Below the pieces are notes generated by a model. That model was given only the letters and a program-made list of their open reading frames with translations, was not told the origin of the DNA and ran no database searches. From Rugalucina vietnamica (Eukaryota > Mollusca > Bivalvia > Lucinida > Lucinidae): a DNA stretch of 64,000 nt. The translations under genes and the position numbers were made by a program. Below, piece by piece: positions 42,301 through 55,800 of this stretch; positions within the stretch are counted from its first letter, which is position 1, and each line of letters begins with the position of its first letter. The stretch lies in contig OZ024872.1 in NCBI GenBank assembly GCA_964017185.1, positions 57,839,817 through 57,903,816 on the forward strand. The letters run 5' to 3'.

Positions 42301-43896
42301 GTATAGTATGTAAAAAGTCATGGACAATCATTGGATACATTTATTTTTATTAAAGCTGATTTTACTGTAGTGATTACTGTCAGTTATTGCAGATGTGGCT
42401 GTTATATAGAAACAACAAAAGTTAGAAAAAAGCCATCTCTCATCACTTCTTTTGACTTTTTGTTTGTCTAGTCTGGATGCATTTTTGATAGCGTTACTTA
42501 AGGCATTAAATGGTACCAGTGGCTGCTTAGCTTGGTGCTCAGCATTATTTATGACAAGCACAAACATGCTGACTTCTGCTCTTCCTAACCCAATATGTGT
42601 GTAAAGGCAAATCACCCATTTTCCAAATGAAAATTAACTAGTGTGTGTGTAATGCCTTACCAATATATTTTCAGTCATACAATGCATTACTTACATGCAT
42701 TACTATGTTCATTATTACCAGTATGTTTAATGCATTACCAGAATGCTTTAATGTATTACAAGAATGTTTTAATGCATCACTAATATGTCTGCTGTGCACA
42801 GCCAGAGTTTGTAATATGCTTAAAAGTACAGCTTACCAGCATTTACATACAGTATTACATATAAGTATAATCAAAAATTGGATCTCAAAACCTTTTAAAT
42901 GCAGCATTATTTGTTAGTTAGTTATTAATATTAGAAATGTGTCAGGGATGAAGTGTGGGATATCAAAATAAGGATAAGATTAAAAATAAGATATTTACAA
43001 TTTCTGCATAAAAATTCATGTTGTTTGTACTTGTTAGAATAGCTCCAATCAGTTCCAAGGTTATTCTAAAATACACCCATAACATTATTACTTATTTAAG
43101 GTGGCAGAAATTATACTTCATCTACCACAAAAAAAACAACAAAAAACCTTTATAATATTCTGTAATTGCATCACTAAAATTTGATATAACTGAATAAAAC
43201 AAAATAAGGGCTGTTCCAGTAAATATAGGTCTCAAAGACCACTTAGACCAGCCTATATTTTTATGGAACTATCCCTCTTTGTTCTACCTCACGTCCGCCT
43301 AGCCAAATCTAGTATTATTTTGACTTTGGAGCATTGAAACCAAACTTAGTGCTTATTGCCCAATTATTCCAAATATCTACCAGTTTCATTTTTCAACCCA
43401 TATATGCCTGGTATCTCTATGTGTGTACTGAGATCTTCACAAGAGTAAAATGACAGTTTTAGGATTTATGCTGCAGTGAAGCCACTTTGTTTGCAAACAA
43501 AGTTCTATTTATAAAAGTATTATATCTCGTACTATGATTTTGAAATTGGCTTAATATCCATAATAAATTAGTATCCGGACAAAAACATATACATGCATGT
43601 TCAAGGCATATTTGGGTTTGTATATAAGGCATTCCATATTTAGATGATATTTGTTATTTATCTTGTTAGTGTTGAACAAACTAATTTTAACAAAATCTAT
43701 GTTTTTAGCTAGGGTAAATAAAACACTTGCCAGTTGGTATGAAGTTTACATGAGTTTTGTCTTTCATTATTAGCCACATTTTTCTATTAAAATGATTTTG
43801 ATACAATGCCAGCTCTTTCATGAAAAGAATAGAAAGAACAGAAATCACAACACAGACAGCATGCAAGAAAGAAATGACAACACAAGATTAACATTT
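42301..43896. other. Intergenic spacer with weak repeats
   Basis: 42650-42785 holds loose ~26-base repeats around TTAATGCATTACCAGAATG. 43207-43272 is a small hairpin (GTTCCAGTAAATATAGG / CCTATATTTTTATGGAAC). No supported gene. Confidence 0.4.
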
Positions 43897-44090
43897 GAGC
43901 CGCGTCATGAGAAAACCAACAATATGGTGTCCAAACAGGTGCGACACAAACTGAGCTGTACAAGCATAGAAGATGTCAAGAGGCTGGAAATTTTGGATTT
44001 AGACAGTTAAGTTGTAGCAAAATTAATAGCGCTGATCAGCTTCGCTGAAGCTGATCTGTGCCTTTGTTTTCACATATGTGAAATGTTTTT

Positions 44091-46640
44091 ATACCCCCAA
44101 CTTCAGAAGCAGTTGAGGGGGCATATTGGTTTGGGTCTGTCCGTCCAGTGCAGTGCAGTCAGTCTGTGAGTCTGTGAAAAGCATGAGTAACGCTTAGCAC
44201 TCGGTCAGGAACCGTTAGAGCTAGGATCTTGAAATCTGGTATGTAATTTGTATATGAAAAAGAGGACCCGTATTTTTTTAGCTCACCTGAGCCGTTAGGC
44301 TCACAAGGTGAGCTTATAGGATGGCCATGATCCGGCGTCCGTCCGTCCACAATTTCAAAGATCTTCTTCTCTAAAACCGCTTGGCCAACCAAAGCCAAAT
44401 TTTCTATGAAGCATCTATAGGAAGGGGGAACCAATGTATATATAAGAAATCCAGGTCACATGACCAAGATGGCCGCCATGCCCATATATGGTAAAAACCC
44501 TTCAAAAATCTTCTTCTCCAGAACCGGTGAACTGATTTCAACGAAACTTGGCATGAAGCATTCATGGCTCAAGCACTACAATGTGTATATAAATCATGAC
44601 CCTGTGATGACCTTGACCTATTTTACGGTAAGGTCAACATAGGTCGCCAATGCATTTGAATGGGGAAAATTTTTAAAATGTCATTTAAAGTCATTTAAAG
44701 TGAAAGTCGGCAGTAGGACTGAATATTAATGATTCTGAAAAAAATTGGACCCCAGGGGCTCATATGCCTCCACACCGGCGCAATATACATGTATATTACC
44801 ATAATATTCAAACATCATCTCCTCTGAAACCGCTTGGCCAATCAAAGCCAAATTTTATGTGAAGCATCAATAGGAAGGGGTAATCAATGTGTATATAAAT
44901 AATTCAGGTCACATGACCAACATGGCCGCAATGCCCATATATGGTAAAAACCCTTCAAAAATCTTCTTCTCCAGAACCAGTGGATCGATTGCAAAGAAAC
45001 TTGGCATGAAGCGTCGATGGCTCAAGTACTACAATGTGTATATAAATCATGACCCTGTGATGACCTTGACCTTTTTTTTAGGCAAGGTCAACATAGGTCG
45101 CCAATGCATTTGAATAGAGAAAACTTTTAAAATGTCATTTAAAGTGAAAGTCTTGCAGGAAATGGGCAGTAGGACTGAATATTAATGACTCTGAAAAAAA
45201 TTGGACCCTAGGGGCTCATCTGCCCCCACCCCGGGGCAGTATACATATATATTACCAAAATATTCAAACATCTTCTCCTCTGAAACCGCTTGGCGAATCA
45301 AAGCCAAATTTTATGTGAAGCATCTATGGAATGGGGGAATTAATGTATATATAAATTATCTAGTTCACATGACCAAGATGGCTGCCATGCCCATATATGG
45401 TAAAAACCCTTCAAAAATCTTCTTCTCCGAATGTGGTGGACCGATTTCAAAGAAACTTGGCATGAAGCACCAATGGCTGAAGTACTACAATGTGTATATA
45501 AATCATGACCCTGTGGTGACCTTGACCTATTTTACGACAAGGTCAGCATAGATCGCCAATGCATTGGAATGGGGAAAACTTTTAAAAAGTCATTTGAGGT
45601 GAAAATCTTGCAGGAAATGGGTTGTAGGACTAAATATTAATGATTCTGAAAAAAAAATGGACCTAAGGGCTCATATGCCCACACACCGGAGCAATATACA
45701 TGTATATTACCGTAATATTCAAACATCTTCTCCTCTGAAACCACTTGGCCATTTGAAGCCAAATTTTATGTGAAGCATCTATAGGATGGGGGAACCAATG
45801 TATATATTAATAATCTAGGTCACATGACCAAGATGGCCGCCATGCCCATATATGGTAAAAACCCGTTAAATATCTTCATCTCTGAAACCAATAGATTGAT
45901 TTAAATGAAACTTGGTGTGAAGCATCCATGGTTATAGTACTACAATGTATATATTGGTATATGCAGCAGACTCAGGTGAGCGTTTACAGGACCGTTGGTC
46001 CTCTGGTCTAGGGGCTAGGAGCCCATTCTGTGAGAGTTATTTCAGTTTTTTTAATTCTTGATAAAGTGAATAGATAGTGGCTACCTTAGTGTGCACAACT
46101 CCTCCTACAGTTTAATACCGATTCTCTTGAAACTTTACAGACATTGTGACCATAGATTAATTTTTGTCACTTTTTTCGCAATTCAAACTTAGGCATTTTT
46201 CGGGCATTTTGACAATGAAAGTGAATGGACAGTGGGTACCCCTCCTACAGTTTCATGTCAATTGCTTTAAAACTTTACATGTGTTATGGGCATGGTATGA
46301 AGATATGCATGTGGTTTGGATATAATCCTCTGATTAATTTTTGTTACTTTTTTTTCGCAATTTGAACTTAGCCATTTTTAGGGCATTTTGACAATGAAAG
46401 TGAATGGACAGTGGGTACCTTGTGTGTGCAACTCCTCCTACAGTTTAATACAGATGCTTTTGAAACTTTATAGACATTGTGACCATGCTTTGAAGATATG
46501 CATGTGGTTGGGATATACTCCTCAGATTAATTTTTGTCACTTTTTGAGCAATTTGAACTTAAGTCATATTTCGGACATTTTCACATCCTGAAAATGAGTT
46601 ACCAGTTGGGGGCATAGTGTTTTATAAACACATTTTCTAG
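44091..46640 (+). mobile_element. Helentron-like element B
   Basis: The 5' end ATACCCCCAACTTC carries its own hairpin (CAACTTC...GTTGAGGGGGCAT). The 3' end has CAGTTGGGGGCAT, inverse to the start, then the hairpin GTGTTTTATAAACAC and terminal CTAG (46637-46640). It is inserted between T and T with no duplication. These are the features described for Helentrons and their non-autonomous HINEs. An element A copy is nested at 44280-46006. No Rep/helicase is encoded. Confidence 0.72.
44280..46006 (+). mobile_element. Helentron-like element A, copy 3, nested in element B
   Basis: Full-length: start hairpin AGCTCACCTGAGCC / GGCTCACAAGGTGAGCT, three to four ~450-bp units (landmarks at 44812, 45266, 45721), then CTCAGGTGAGCG, hairpin AGGACCGTTGGTCCT and CTGG. 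The small frames repeat with the unit and are not genes. Confidence 0.82.
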
Positions 46641-46657
46641 TTTTCATGATGGGGCTC

Positions 46658-47289
46658 ATTATGAAGAACAAGATGACTGTCGGGTAGTCATTGAGTACAA
46701 TAGAGAGGCAGACAGATTAAATAATGTAAAGGTAAATCACACCAGAACCGCCTTGGAAATGTCAATAAAGAGATTTGGAAGGATTCATATAACGATTTCT
46801 GTGTTCTTAAAAAGCAATGATCAGTTTTATACTGTGCAGGCTTATCAGCATCTTTGTTCGACACACTATTTTTAATGTCACCTTTTGTGTAATTAATGCT
46901 GACTTCATTACTGAAAGATCCATTTTCCAAGACGAAACATTTGTCAAGGGTTTGTAGGTTGGGGGAAAGCCCAGCCTTGTCTCTGCATGTGCACCTCCTG
47001 TACACATCTGGAGGGTGACACTCACAGCCAAACCCTTTATTTTAAAAAGAACATTATTTGAAAAAGAGAGAAAAAACAAACGACTAATAAGTTATCGATC
47101 CTAGTGACTAGGGGACAGGGCTTTGCCTGTGGTTCATATACACCCCTAAAATTGTCACAGCGGTGTGTCAGGTGCCCAAAACGTTAATTTCGGTAACTAG
47201 TGCGACCAAAATAGTTTATAACTACCTTAAACATTTTTTTCAAGGGAGGTAATCAATAGATATCTGAGGGAAGAAAACCGAAATTCCGC
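46658..47289. other. DNAL1-b upstream region
   Basis: No repeat family was recognised. It includes the presumed promoter of DNAL1-b; no clear TATA box was seen, as is common for ciliary genes. Confidence 0.4.
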
Positions 47290-47301
47290 GTGACTAGCAA
47301 C
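47290..47301 (+). promoter_or_regulatory. Candidate RFX X-box upstream of DNAL1-b
   Basis: GTGACTAGCAAC, 15 bases before the ATG, has the RGYAAC half-site and a GTNRCY half-site with no spacer. RFX factors drive ciliary genes through GTNRCC-N-RGYAAC motifs. The homologous bases before DNAL1-a (29854-29865, GTTCATAGCGAC) have lost the match. Motif evidence only. Confidence 0.35.
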
Positions 47302-47315
47302 GAAAAGCATCCAAT

Positions 47316-49847
47316 ATGGCGGTAAGTGGAATTGTTAATTGCCTACTGAAAATAATGCATTTTGTGTGATATAGAAGGTATTGAAATTGTCGTGGAGGAT
47401 AAATTTCACTCCTCTCAACTATTATTTATTTTCTTTACAGACAAAAGGCACATCAATCAAAGATGCCCTCAGTAAATTCGTAAGTAACATTTTAATTGGT
47501 AACAGGTGCTTGCTCATAACATTGTAATTATACCAATGATGGAATGCCACCCCCACGCTTGGGCCTCAAGGTTGGACAACAATTTTTAGACCTCATTGCC
47601 TTATGAACTATACAAAGGCTTCGGATCGTTCACTTTATTGAGGTGTGGGCAGACTAGCTAGGAGGAAGTATAAAAGGCCTACATTCCACCATTAATACTA
47701 ATAGTGTTGGGCACTCAGTTGGAATACCACCACTACTACTTAGTTCTTCACTTCATTCTCATTATTTACTTACCTCATAATTTGCCTCCCTTTATAAGCA
47801 CTATAACCACCTATGAAGTTATAAAAACTGCCTTATTTTGACCATCTTATTCTTTGTCTTTTTAAAATCTTCACACACATTGCTTTTATAGGAAGAAAAA
47901 TCAGGAGAAAAAGCAACAGAAGCAAAGCATATCAAGTTATGGATGTGCATTCCACCATTAGAAAAGATGGATGCTTCCTTGTCTACACTCACAAATTGCA
48001 CGTAAGATTGGCTTTTTATCACTTAGGTTCAATAAAAACACTGTAGTTCATAATCATGGTCATTGCAATAAGTTGTAAAACTGGCCTTCATAAAAGTATT
48101 AAAATCAATGAGAATCATACTTTTTTATAATTTTGAACTCAAATCATTTATCCTGCTATTAATGCTGCACATTGCAAAATTAATGCATTTGTCATTTTCG
48201 TAGATCAATAAAATACTAAGATCATGTTGAAAAAGTTAGCAAATAAAAAAAAATGTATAATGAAAGTTTTGTTTAATCATTGATTGTCAAATATTTCAGA
48301 ATGTGATAAAATTTCTTTTGCAGAAAGCTGTCTTTGTCAACCAATTCCATAGAAAAAATCGCAAATTTAAATGGTTTAAGTGAGTATATCTATCCTGATG
48401 CTGTCATACCCATTTAGTTATACCCTCTTTTAACAGTAGTACATGTTAAAATTGTTCAGAGGTATTATTTACTTATTTTTACTCAACACAATTGGAGAAA
48501 AATACATATGAAATCCTGTATAACTAGAGTTATTACAGGAAAATGAATCTAAACTAAAAGGCATATTTGTATGCATTTGATAACCAGATATCTAATAAAG
48601 CTCACAGACGCAGTCAATATATGTACAGTACACATCTTACAATAACCATTACTGTATAGTATGCAAATTTAGATTGAATTGTATTTTTGTTTGTAGAGAA
48701 TCTTAAAATTTTGGTCCTGTCAAGAAACAACATAAAGTCATTAACAGGACTGGTAAGTATAAGTTAATGATATGCTTTAGTTTGTTTAACAGTGATTTAT
48801 TGTTTGGTGGTTTCCAGTATGCATTTATGACTAAAATCAAATCATAAAGGAGCAACTTAAGTGATTCATCAGTATTTATGTAGAATTAAATAATAAATGA
48901 TTGCCAAGTGCCCAAGTCACAATCCGGAGTTGGCATTTGTTATTCAAAATAACATGAAAAGAAAGTTGTGACCTGCAGCTTCAGCCAACATCATACTGAA
49001 ATACTTATGTTTATTAAACATAATACTGAAAACAACAACATAAAATGGTTCTGAAATTTCCTGTCAGCTGATAGCCAGTGATAGGCTTACAAGAATTCAA
49101 GATAAGTTTGCCTCAAAAGCGGAAATCTTAGAAGACAGACATACCATCAAAAGAAGACAGACATACCATCAAAAGAAGACAGACATACCATCAAAATATG
49201 AGCTGTGTTATGAGAAAATCAACAATCTGCATATGTGAAAACAAAGACGCAGATCAGCGCCTTTGTTTTAGCTATAAGGATGGTACAATCCCTCTTATTT
49301 CTAAATTCAAAATCCAGCCTCCAGCCATCTTCTGTGCTGGTACAGCTTGGTTTGTGTTGGACCTGTTCAAAAAACCACATTGTTGGTTTTTTCATGATGC
49401 AACTCAATTATAACAATTTTTATTACCTAATTACATCAAAATTGTTATTTTCATCCAGTTAATACTTTGAAACAGAACCAGGCAATAGTATACAACTATT
49501 TCATACCTTCCTGTGTAACAGTCAAAACTATCACCCCGAGGTGCTGTGGATGACCCGATGAACTGTTGCCCGAGGCCGAAGGCCGAGGGCAACAGTTCAT
49601 CGGGTCATCCACAGCTCCGAGGGGTGATAGTTATGACTGTCACACAGGAAGGTTTGAAATAGTTGTTTTATTACCCAACTCAAACATTCATTATAAACTT
49701 CATAACAGACACATACTATATTATGACAAGACTGGTTGTAACATTAAATGTTAAAACTGAAAATATGGTTGAAACATGCTTATATCCTGGTTTTGTTGTA
49801 CAGATCATGTTTGCTTGTTTGATTCTGATTTGCTTGTTTGTTTACTT

Positions 49848-49882
<35 letters not shown>

Positions 49883-52831
49883 TTTTATTTTTTTTTTATT
49901 GTTGTTGTTGTTGTTTTTTTGTTAGTTCTGCTTGTTTGTTTGGCACTTAGGTTGATTTACTTGTTTGCTTATTTTACTGTTTTTGATTTGTTTACTCTGT
50001 TTGTATGCTTGGTTCATTTTTTGTTTGTATGTTTGTTTTGTTATGTTTTATTCTGTTTTTGTTTGTTTTGCTTGTTGTTTGATTTGTTTTAAGTTGTTAG
50101 TTTTTTTCTGTTTTCTTAGATTATTTCATGTGCTTATTTGTGATTAATGCTTGGTTGGATTTGTTTGTTTTATGTTTGTTTGTTTGCTTGTTTTTGTTTG
50201 TTTGGTCATATGTTTTGTTTGTTTGTTTGATTCATTTGTTTGGTTGTTTGCTTTTGATTACTTTTTGTTTGACAGTATTTGCAGGTAGGGTGAGACAGTA
50301 TAAAAGCATGCAAAGCATGTCACATGACTGGGAAACAGTAAAAACTGTTGCACATGAAACAGTTCGTCACATGACATGAAACAATTCATTGAAACTAGTT
50401 TAAACTGGCTTTAACTGAAATTGTTTAAAAAACAGCATGAAATGTTTTATTTCTCTTTATATAGTAGGTTGGGTAATAAAACATTCTATTGCCTGGCCAG
50501 TGATCAGTCTATTGCCTGGTCATGTGATATGCCATATGACTGCAAGGTAACAACATGAAGTTGTACCAGGCAATAGAAAATTTTATTGCTGGCCAGCTGT
50601 CTATTGCCTGGTCACATGATAAGTCACATGAGTCGGTACGTGCACCTCTGGTAAAATATTTTGCACTATTGACTGCTGAAGCATGAAATAACTGTATACT
50701 ACCCATCTCTGGACATTTGTATTTGCACAATTTAAGAATTTTTCTGACATCCAAACTTTCACTAAATTTCAGGAAGCTGTTGGTGAAACTTTACAGGAAT
50801 TATGGATCTCCTATAACAACATTGAAAAATTAAAAGGAATTAATGTTCTCAAGAAACTGAAGGTAAAACTACAGTTATGCCCTAGTGTCTAATAATGTGT
50901 CTTCTCTATTATGGTCAATTTGTGTCATTTTTGAAGACTTACAGGAATACCAGTATGTTTATTGTTGTTGTTTCTTTTCTTTCTACCATTGTTGTCAGTA
51001 CATAAAGTTTTAAAACATGCACTGGTTGAAATTTCAGATTGATAATTGTCCTGATAATTGAAATGAAGAACAGAATCCATAAATGTATCATTTACCATTT
51101 TTGCAATTTTATGCATTGGCATAAAACAGGTTTTCTCATAACCTGTGTCTGATATATACTGAACAAAAGTAAATACGCTACACTCATATTCTAACTTGAA
51201 TTTTTCTCTCTCATTTCAGTCTCTCATTTCAGTATAATGCAAAACTTTTCAATACACATAAGAATTTCATTCTTTGGCTATAAATTGCATTTTGATGTGA
51301 TTCTGTGAATGCAAACAGAGCTGTTTTACATGCATTTTAACAAGTAAGGGGTCAGAAAAATGGCCATGCAATTTCTATAGATCATGAAACCAAACTTCAC
51401 AAATTGAGCACTTGACATCGACAGTGAATGGAGCCAAACACTGATGATTTCATGTGCTCATTTTGGCGACTTCTGTTTCATGGGATACAGAATTGACGTG
51501 GTCTTTTTTTCTGACCTCCTACTTCAACTTCTTAAAAGGGGTATTTTGCTTCAACAGAACCGAATCAAAGTGCAATGTATAGCTAAAATAAGGATATTCT
51601 TTAGGATGATAAAATGTTTTGCAATAAAATTAAATGTCGGGTAAACATTTGTGTTACAATCATTAAAAAATAACAATGTGTAGCGTTTTCACTTTTGTTC
51701 AGTATATGTAAAAGACAAAAAAAAATGAAAGGAAAGTAAAAGATATGATGTGGCATAAAAATATGTAATGTGGTAACCAGGCCAAAAAAAAAAAGAAAAG
51801 AATGTTTCCGGTAACCCGACCAACCCTGTCAAAAACTCCCCGACTCTAATATTTTTTTCCTGTTTTCCGAAAATAAAAACTCGAAAATCGAAAAAAGATC
51901 GTGTTTTTCAAGTACCGGACCGGCAAAAAAAGAATACCATAGAATATCACAGTTAGCGTACCGTCGATTATACGATCAATACATTCGCATGTGCAGTACT
52001 GATAAAATGGCGGCCTCCAGTGGCAGTGGCCAACAAATTCTCACACTTCGCATAAAATGATAGCAAAGGACAAATGAGTTGAAATGACAATATTTTTTTT
52101 TTATTTATAACAAATACTATATTTGTGAGCAGTAAAATATTGCCATTTGCAGAATCACTATGTACGCTTACAGGCACAATTGCAGATTCACAATGCAAAG
52201 ATTGAGTGCTTTGGTACAGTAATGCATTATCACCTGTACCTAAAGTGTTTGCTGAAGTATCATGTGGACCAAGTGGAAGCTTCATCCAAATAAAAAATGT
52301 TGAATTGAAGTTTTGAAGCTGTGCATGTGCACTGGAGGAGAAAACAGTTTAATTTTTATTAAACTGTATGTGACAGGATAGCCTCCCTTGGAAATATGCA
52401 AATTTCAAACTCGAGACTTTGTGATTCGAGTAAGTGTTGGGTATATAGCGCAGTAAACCACCCTTGGTGGATGAGCATGCTTTTCCACCGACAGGGTTTG
52501 CTGTGGCTTGGCTCGGCTGTTCGTTACATTTGGTGGCAGCGGTGGGATAATGACAACTGCCAGAACGGAGTTGCCTTACCCATGTAGTTCCCAGGCCAAG
52601 ACTCGGGGCGAGTCTTCTCGGAGGGGGAAGTAATGTGACAGGATAGCCTCCCTTGGAAATATGCAAATTTCAAACTCAAGACTTTGTGATTCGAGTAAGT
52701 GTTGGGTATATAGCGCAGTAAACCACCCTTGGTGGATGAGCATGCTTTTCCACCGACGGGGTTTGCTGTGGCTTGGCTCGGCTGTTCGTTACATGTATAT
52801 CTATGTTCAGGTATTTTACATAGTAAGGCTT

Positions 52832-52871
<40 letters not shown>

Positions 52872-55800
52872 ACCTATCGACCCATTTTTAGCTCACCTGA
52901 GCCGTCAGGCTCACAAGGTGAGCTTATAGTATACCCATGCTCCGTCGTCCGTCCGTCCGTCGTCCGTCCGTCGTCCGTCCGTCCGTCGTCCACCATTTTC
53001 AAAGATCTTCTCCTCTGAAACCGCTTGGCCAATCAAAGCCAAATTTTACATGAAGCATCTATGGGAAGGGGGAACCAATGTGTATATAAATAATCCAGGT
53101 CACATGACCAAGATGGCCGCCATGCCCATATATGGTAAAAACCCTTCAAAAATCTTCTTCTCCGGAACCACTGGACCGATTTCAACCAAACTTGGCATGA
53201 AGCATCGATGACTCAAGTACTACAATGTGTATATAAATCATGACCTTGCGGTGACCTTGACCTTTTTTACGGCAAGGTCAACATAGGTCGCCTTTGCATT
53301 TGAATGGGAAAAATTGTTAAATTGTCATTTAAAGGAAAAACCTTGCAGAAAATGAGCAGTAGGACTGAATATTAATGATTCTGAAAAAAATTGGGCACCA
53401 GGGGCTCATCCGCCCCCACCCCGGGGCAATATACATGTATATTATCATAATATTCAAACATCTTCTCCTCTGAAACCGCTTGGCCAATCAAAACCAAATT
53501 TTACATGAAGCATCTATGGGAAGGGGGAACCAATGTGTGTATAAATAATCCAGGTCACATGACCAAGATGGCCGCCATGCCCATATATGGTAAAAACCCT
53601 TCAAAAATCTTCTTCTCCAGAACCGGTGGACCGATTTCAACAAAACTTGGCATGAAGCATCGATGGCTCAAGCACTACAATGTATATATAATTCATGACC
53701 TTTTGATGACCTTGACCTTTTTTACGGCAAGGTCAACATAGGTCGCCAATCCATTTGAATGGGGAAAACTTTTAAAATGTAATTTAAAGTGAAAGTCTTG
53801 CAGGAAATGGGAAGTAGGACTGAATATTAATGATTCTGAAAAAAATTGGACCCCAGGGGCTCATCTGCCCCCATCCCGGGGCAATATACATGTATATTTC
53901 CATAATATTCAAACCTCTTCTCCTCTGAAATCGCTCGGCCAATCAAAGCCAAATTTTATGTGAAGCATCTATAGAATTGGGGAATCAATGTGTATATAAA
54001 TAATCTAGGTCACATGACAAAGATGGCCGCCATGCCCATATATGGTAAAAACCCATCAAAAATCTTCTTCTCTGAAACCAATAGACTGATTTCAAGGAAA
54101 CTTGGCGTGAAGCATCGATGGCTAAAGTACTCCAATGTATATATAAATCATGACCCTGTGATGACCTTGACCAAGTTTATGGCAAGGTCAACATGGGTTG
54201 CCTATGCATTTGAATTGGGAAAACTGTTAAAATGTCATTTGATGGGAAAAGCCAGCAGGAAATTGGCAAATGGACAGAATATTGAAGATTCTGAAAAAAG
54301 AAAATGGCCCAAGGGTTTCATCTGCCACTGCACTGGAGTTAAATACCATATAAATATTCAAACATGTTTATTGGTATATACAGCAGATCTCAGGTGAGCG
54401 TTTACAGGACCATTGGTCCTCTGGTTTTTTCTTGCGTGTTACCGGAAACATTCTTTTTTTTTTTTTTTTTGGCCCCATGTGGATCACATTGAAAAACATT
54501 TGAGCTGCCACATAAGAAAACCAACAACAAGCATAGGCCAAAACAAAGGTGCAGATCAGTTGTGCAGTAATTGCACAGCTGATCAGCGCCCTTAGTTTTG
54601 CCGCCATATATGTGTCGGTTCTTTCTAAATTTGAAATTTCAAGCTTCTAGCCTTTTTCCATGACTGCACAGGCTGGTTTGTGTCGGATCTAGTCGGAAAC
54701 CAAGAAGAGGGGTTTTCTCGCGTCACAGCTTATATATTTCTTTTTTTAGGTTCTCTACATAGCCTGGAATGCAGTCAAAGACAAACAAGAGTTTCAGAAG
54801 CTGGTGGGTTTTGCATATTATGTTGACAAAATATCGTTTACATCATTCTCTTAAATCATACTTCTAGGGAGCGCCATGGCCTAGTGGTAGAGCATCAGAC
54901 TCTGAAATCAAGGGGTCCTGGGTTCAATCTCCTCTGAGGTTGCCGTGTTGTGTCCTTGAGCAAGACACTTTCACTCCTTAGGTTGCTGGTTAATACTTAG
55001 GAAATGGTGGCTCTGTCCTGACATTACTGAAAAAAAGTTGACTGGGACGTTTAACCTCAAAACAAAAGAAATATCATACTTTTAAGCTCTACAGTAAAAT
55101 CAGGGTTACAGGATAACCAATATTGTAATAATTAAATTCCTTAAAAATAAGTCTCACCGAGAAGATTCTCAAAACAATACACTATCAATATATTCAGAAA
55201 AAAATCAATACTAATAGGCTGAAAGTGCAAACTCTTACAAAATGATAAAATTTCAATTCCATTGTGTTCAATTAAGCAGAATGAGGTGTGTTCATTTCAC
55301 ATATTATGTATATAGTCATTATCTTACTCTTGCAGCAAGAGTTATCTTTCCTTGAAGAGCTGGTGTTTGGAGGCAATCCATTGGTGGATTTACTGGATCA
55401 AGAGCCATCAATCGGTCCTTTCAAACCCTACGCAGAGAAAACACTTCCAAAACTCAAGAAATTAGATGGTAGGTTTAGTTTTACACCAAGTGGAGCAACA
55501 AATGAATACCATGTTAATAATAAAAGCTGTAGAGTGAATGAACATGGCAAAAAGCAATATAGCTAACTGGGAAGATCCTATTAAGTCTGCATCTCTGAGA
55601 GTTTTTCTGAATTTTAATAATGGATCCTGGTCTGGGCAATGACAATATATGGTACTGCAATAAAGATATTCCAGCATTTTCTCAAGTTTAATGTATTGGT
55701 CTGTAAGTCTATTCAAAGTCTGAGATAAGCACAGGATTGACCCACTCTCCTTTAGTAGCTGTAACACTACAATAATGAAGATTAATTCGGTGTTTTGAAA

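Larger units (their letters stand above)
43897..46657 (-). mobile_element. FB-1 foldback MITE, copy 11, split by Helentron-like B
   Basis: The minus-orientation MITE starts GAGCCGCGTC at 43897 and breaks at 44090 after GTGAAATGTTTTT. The missing terminus TTTTCATGATGGGGCTC is at 46641-46657, directly after the CTAG end of the inserted element. The two parts rejoin at T/T. Confidence 0.78.

Noticed and set aside
44460-45551. Repeated frames such as [19 protein letters not shown] here and at 53505-54397
   Set aside because: The same peptide appears in every ~450-bp repeat unit of element A. It is open by chance in a repeat, with no start or splice context.
49663-50379. Hydrophobic Phe/Leu/Cys-rich frames that look like membrane proteins
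   Set aside because: Low-complexity T/G-rich DNA in an intron; several frames are open for the same reason.
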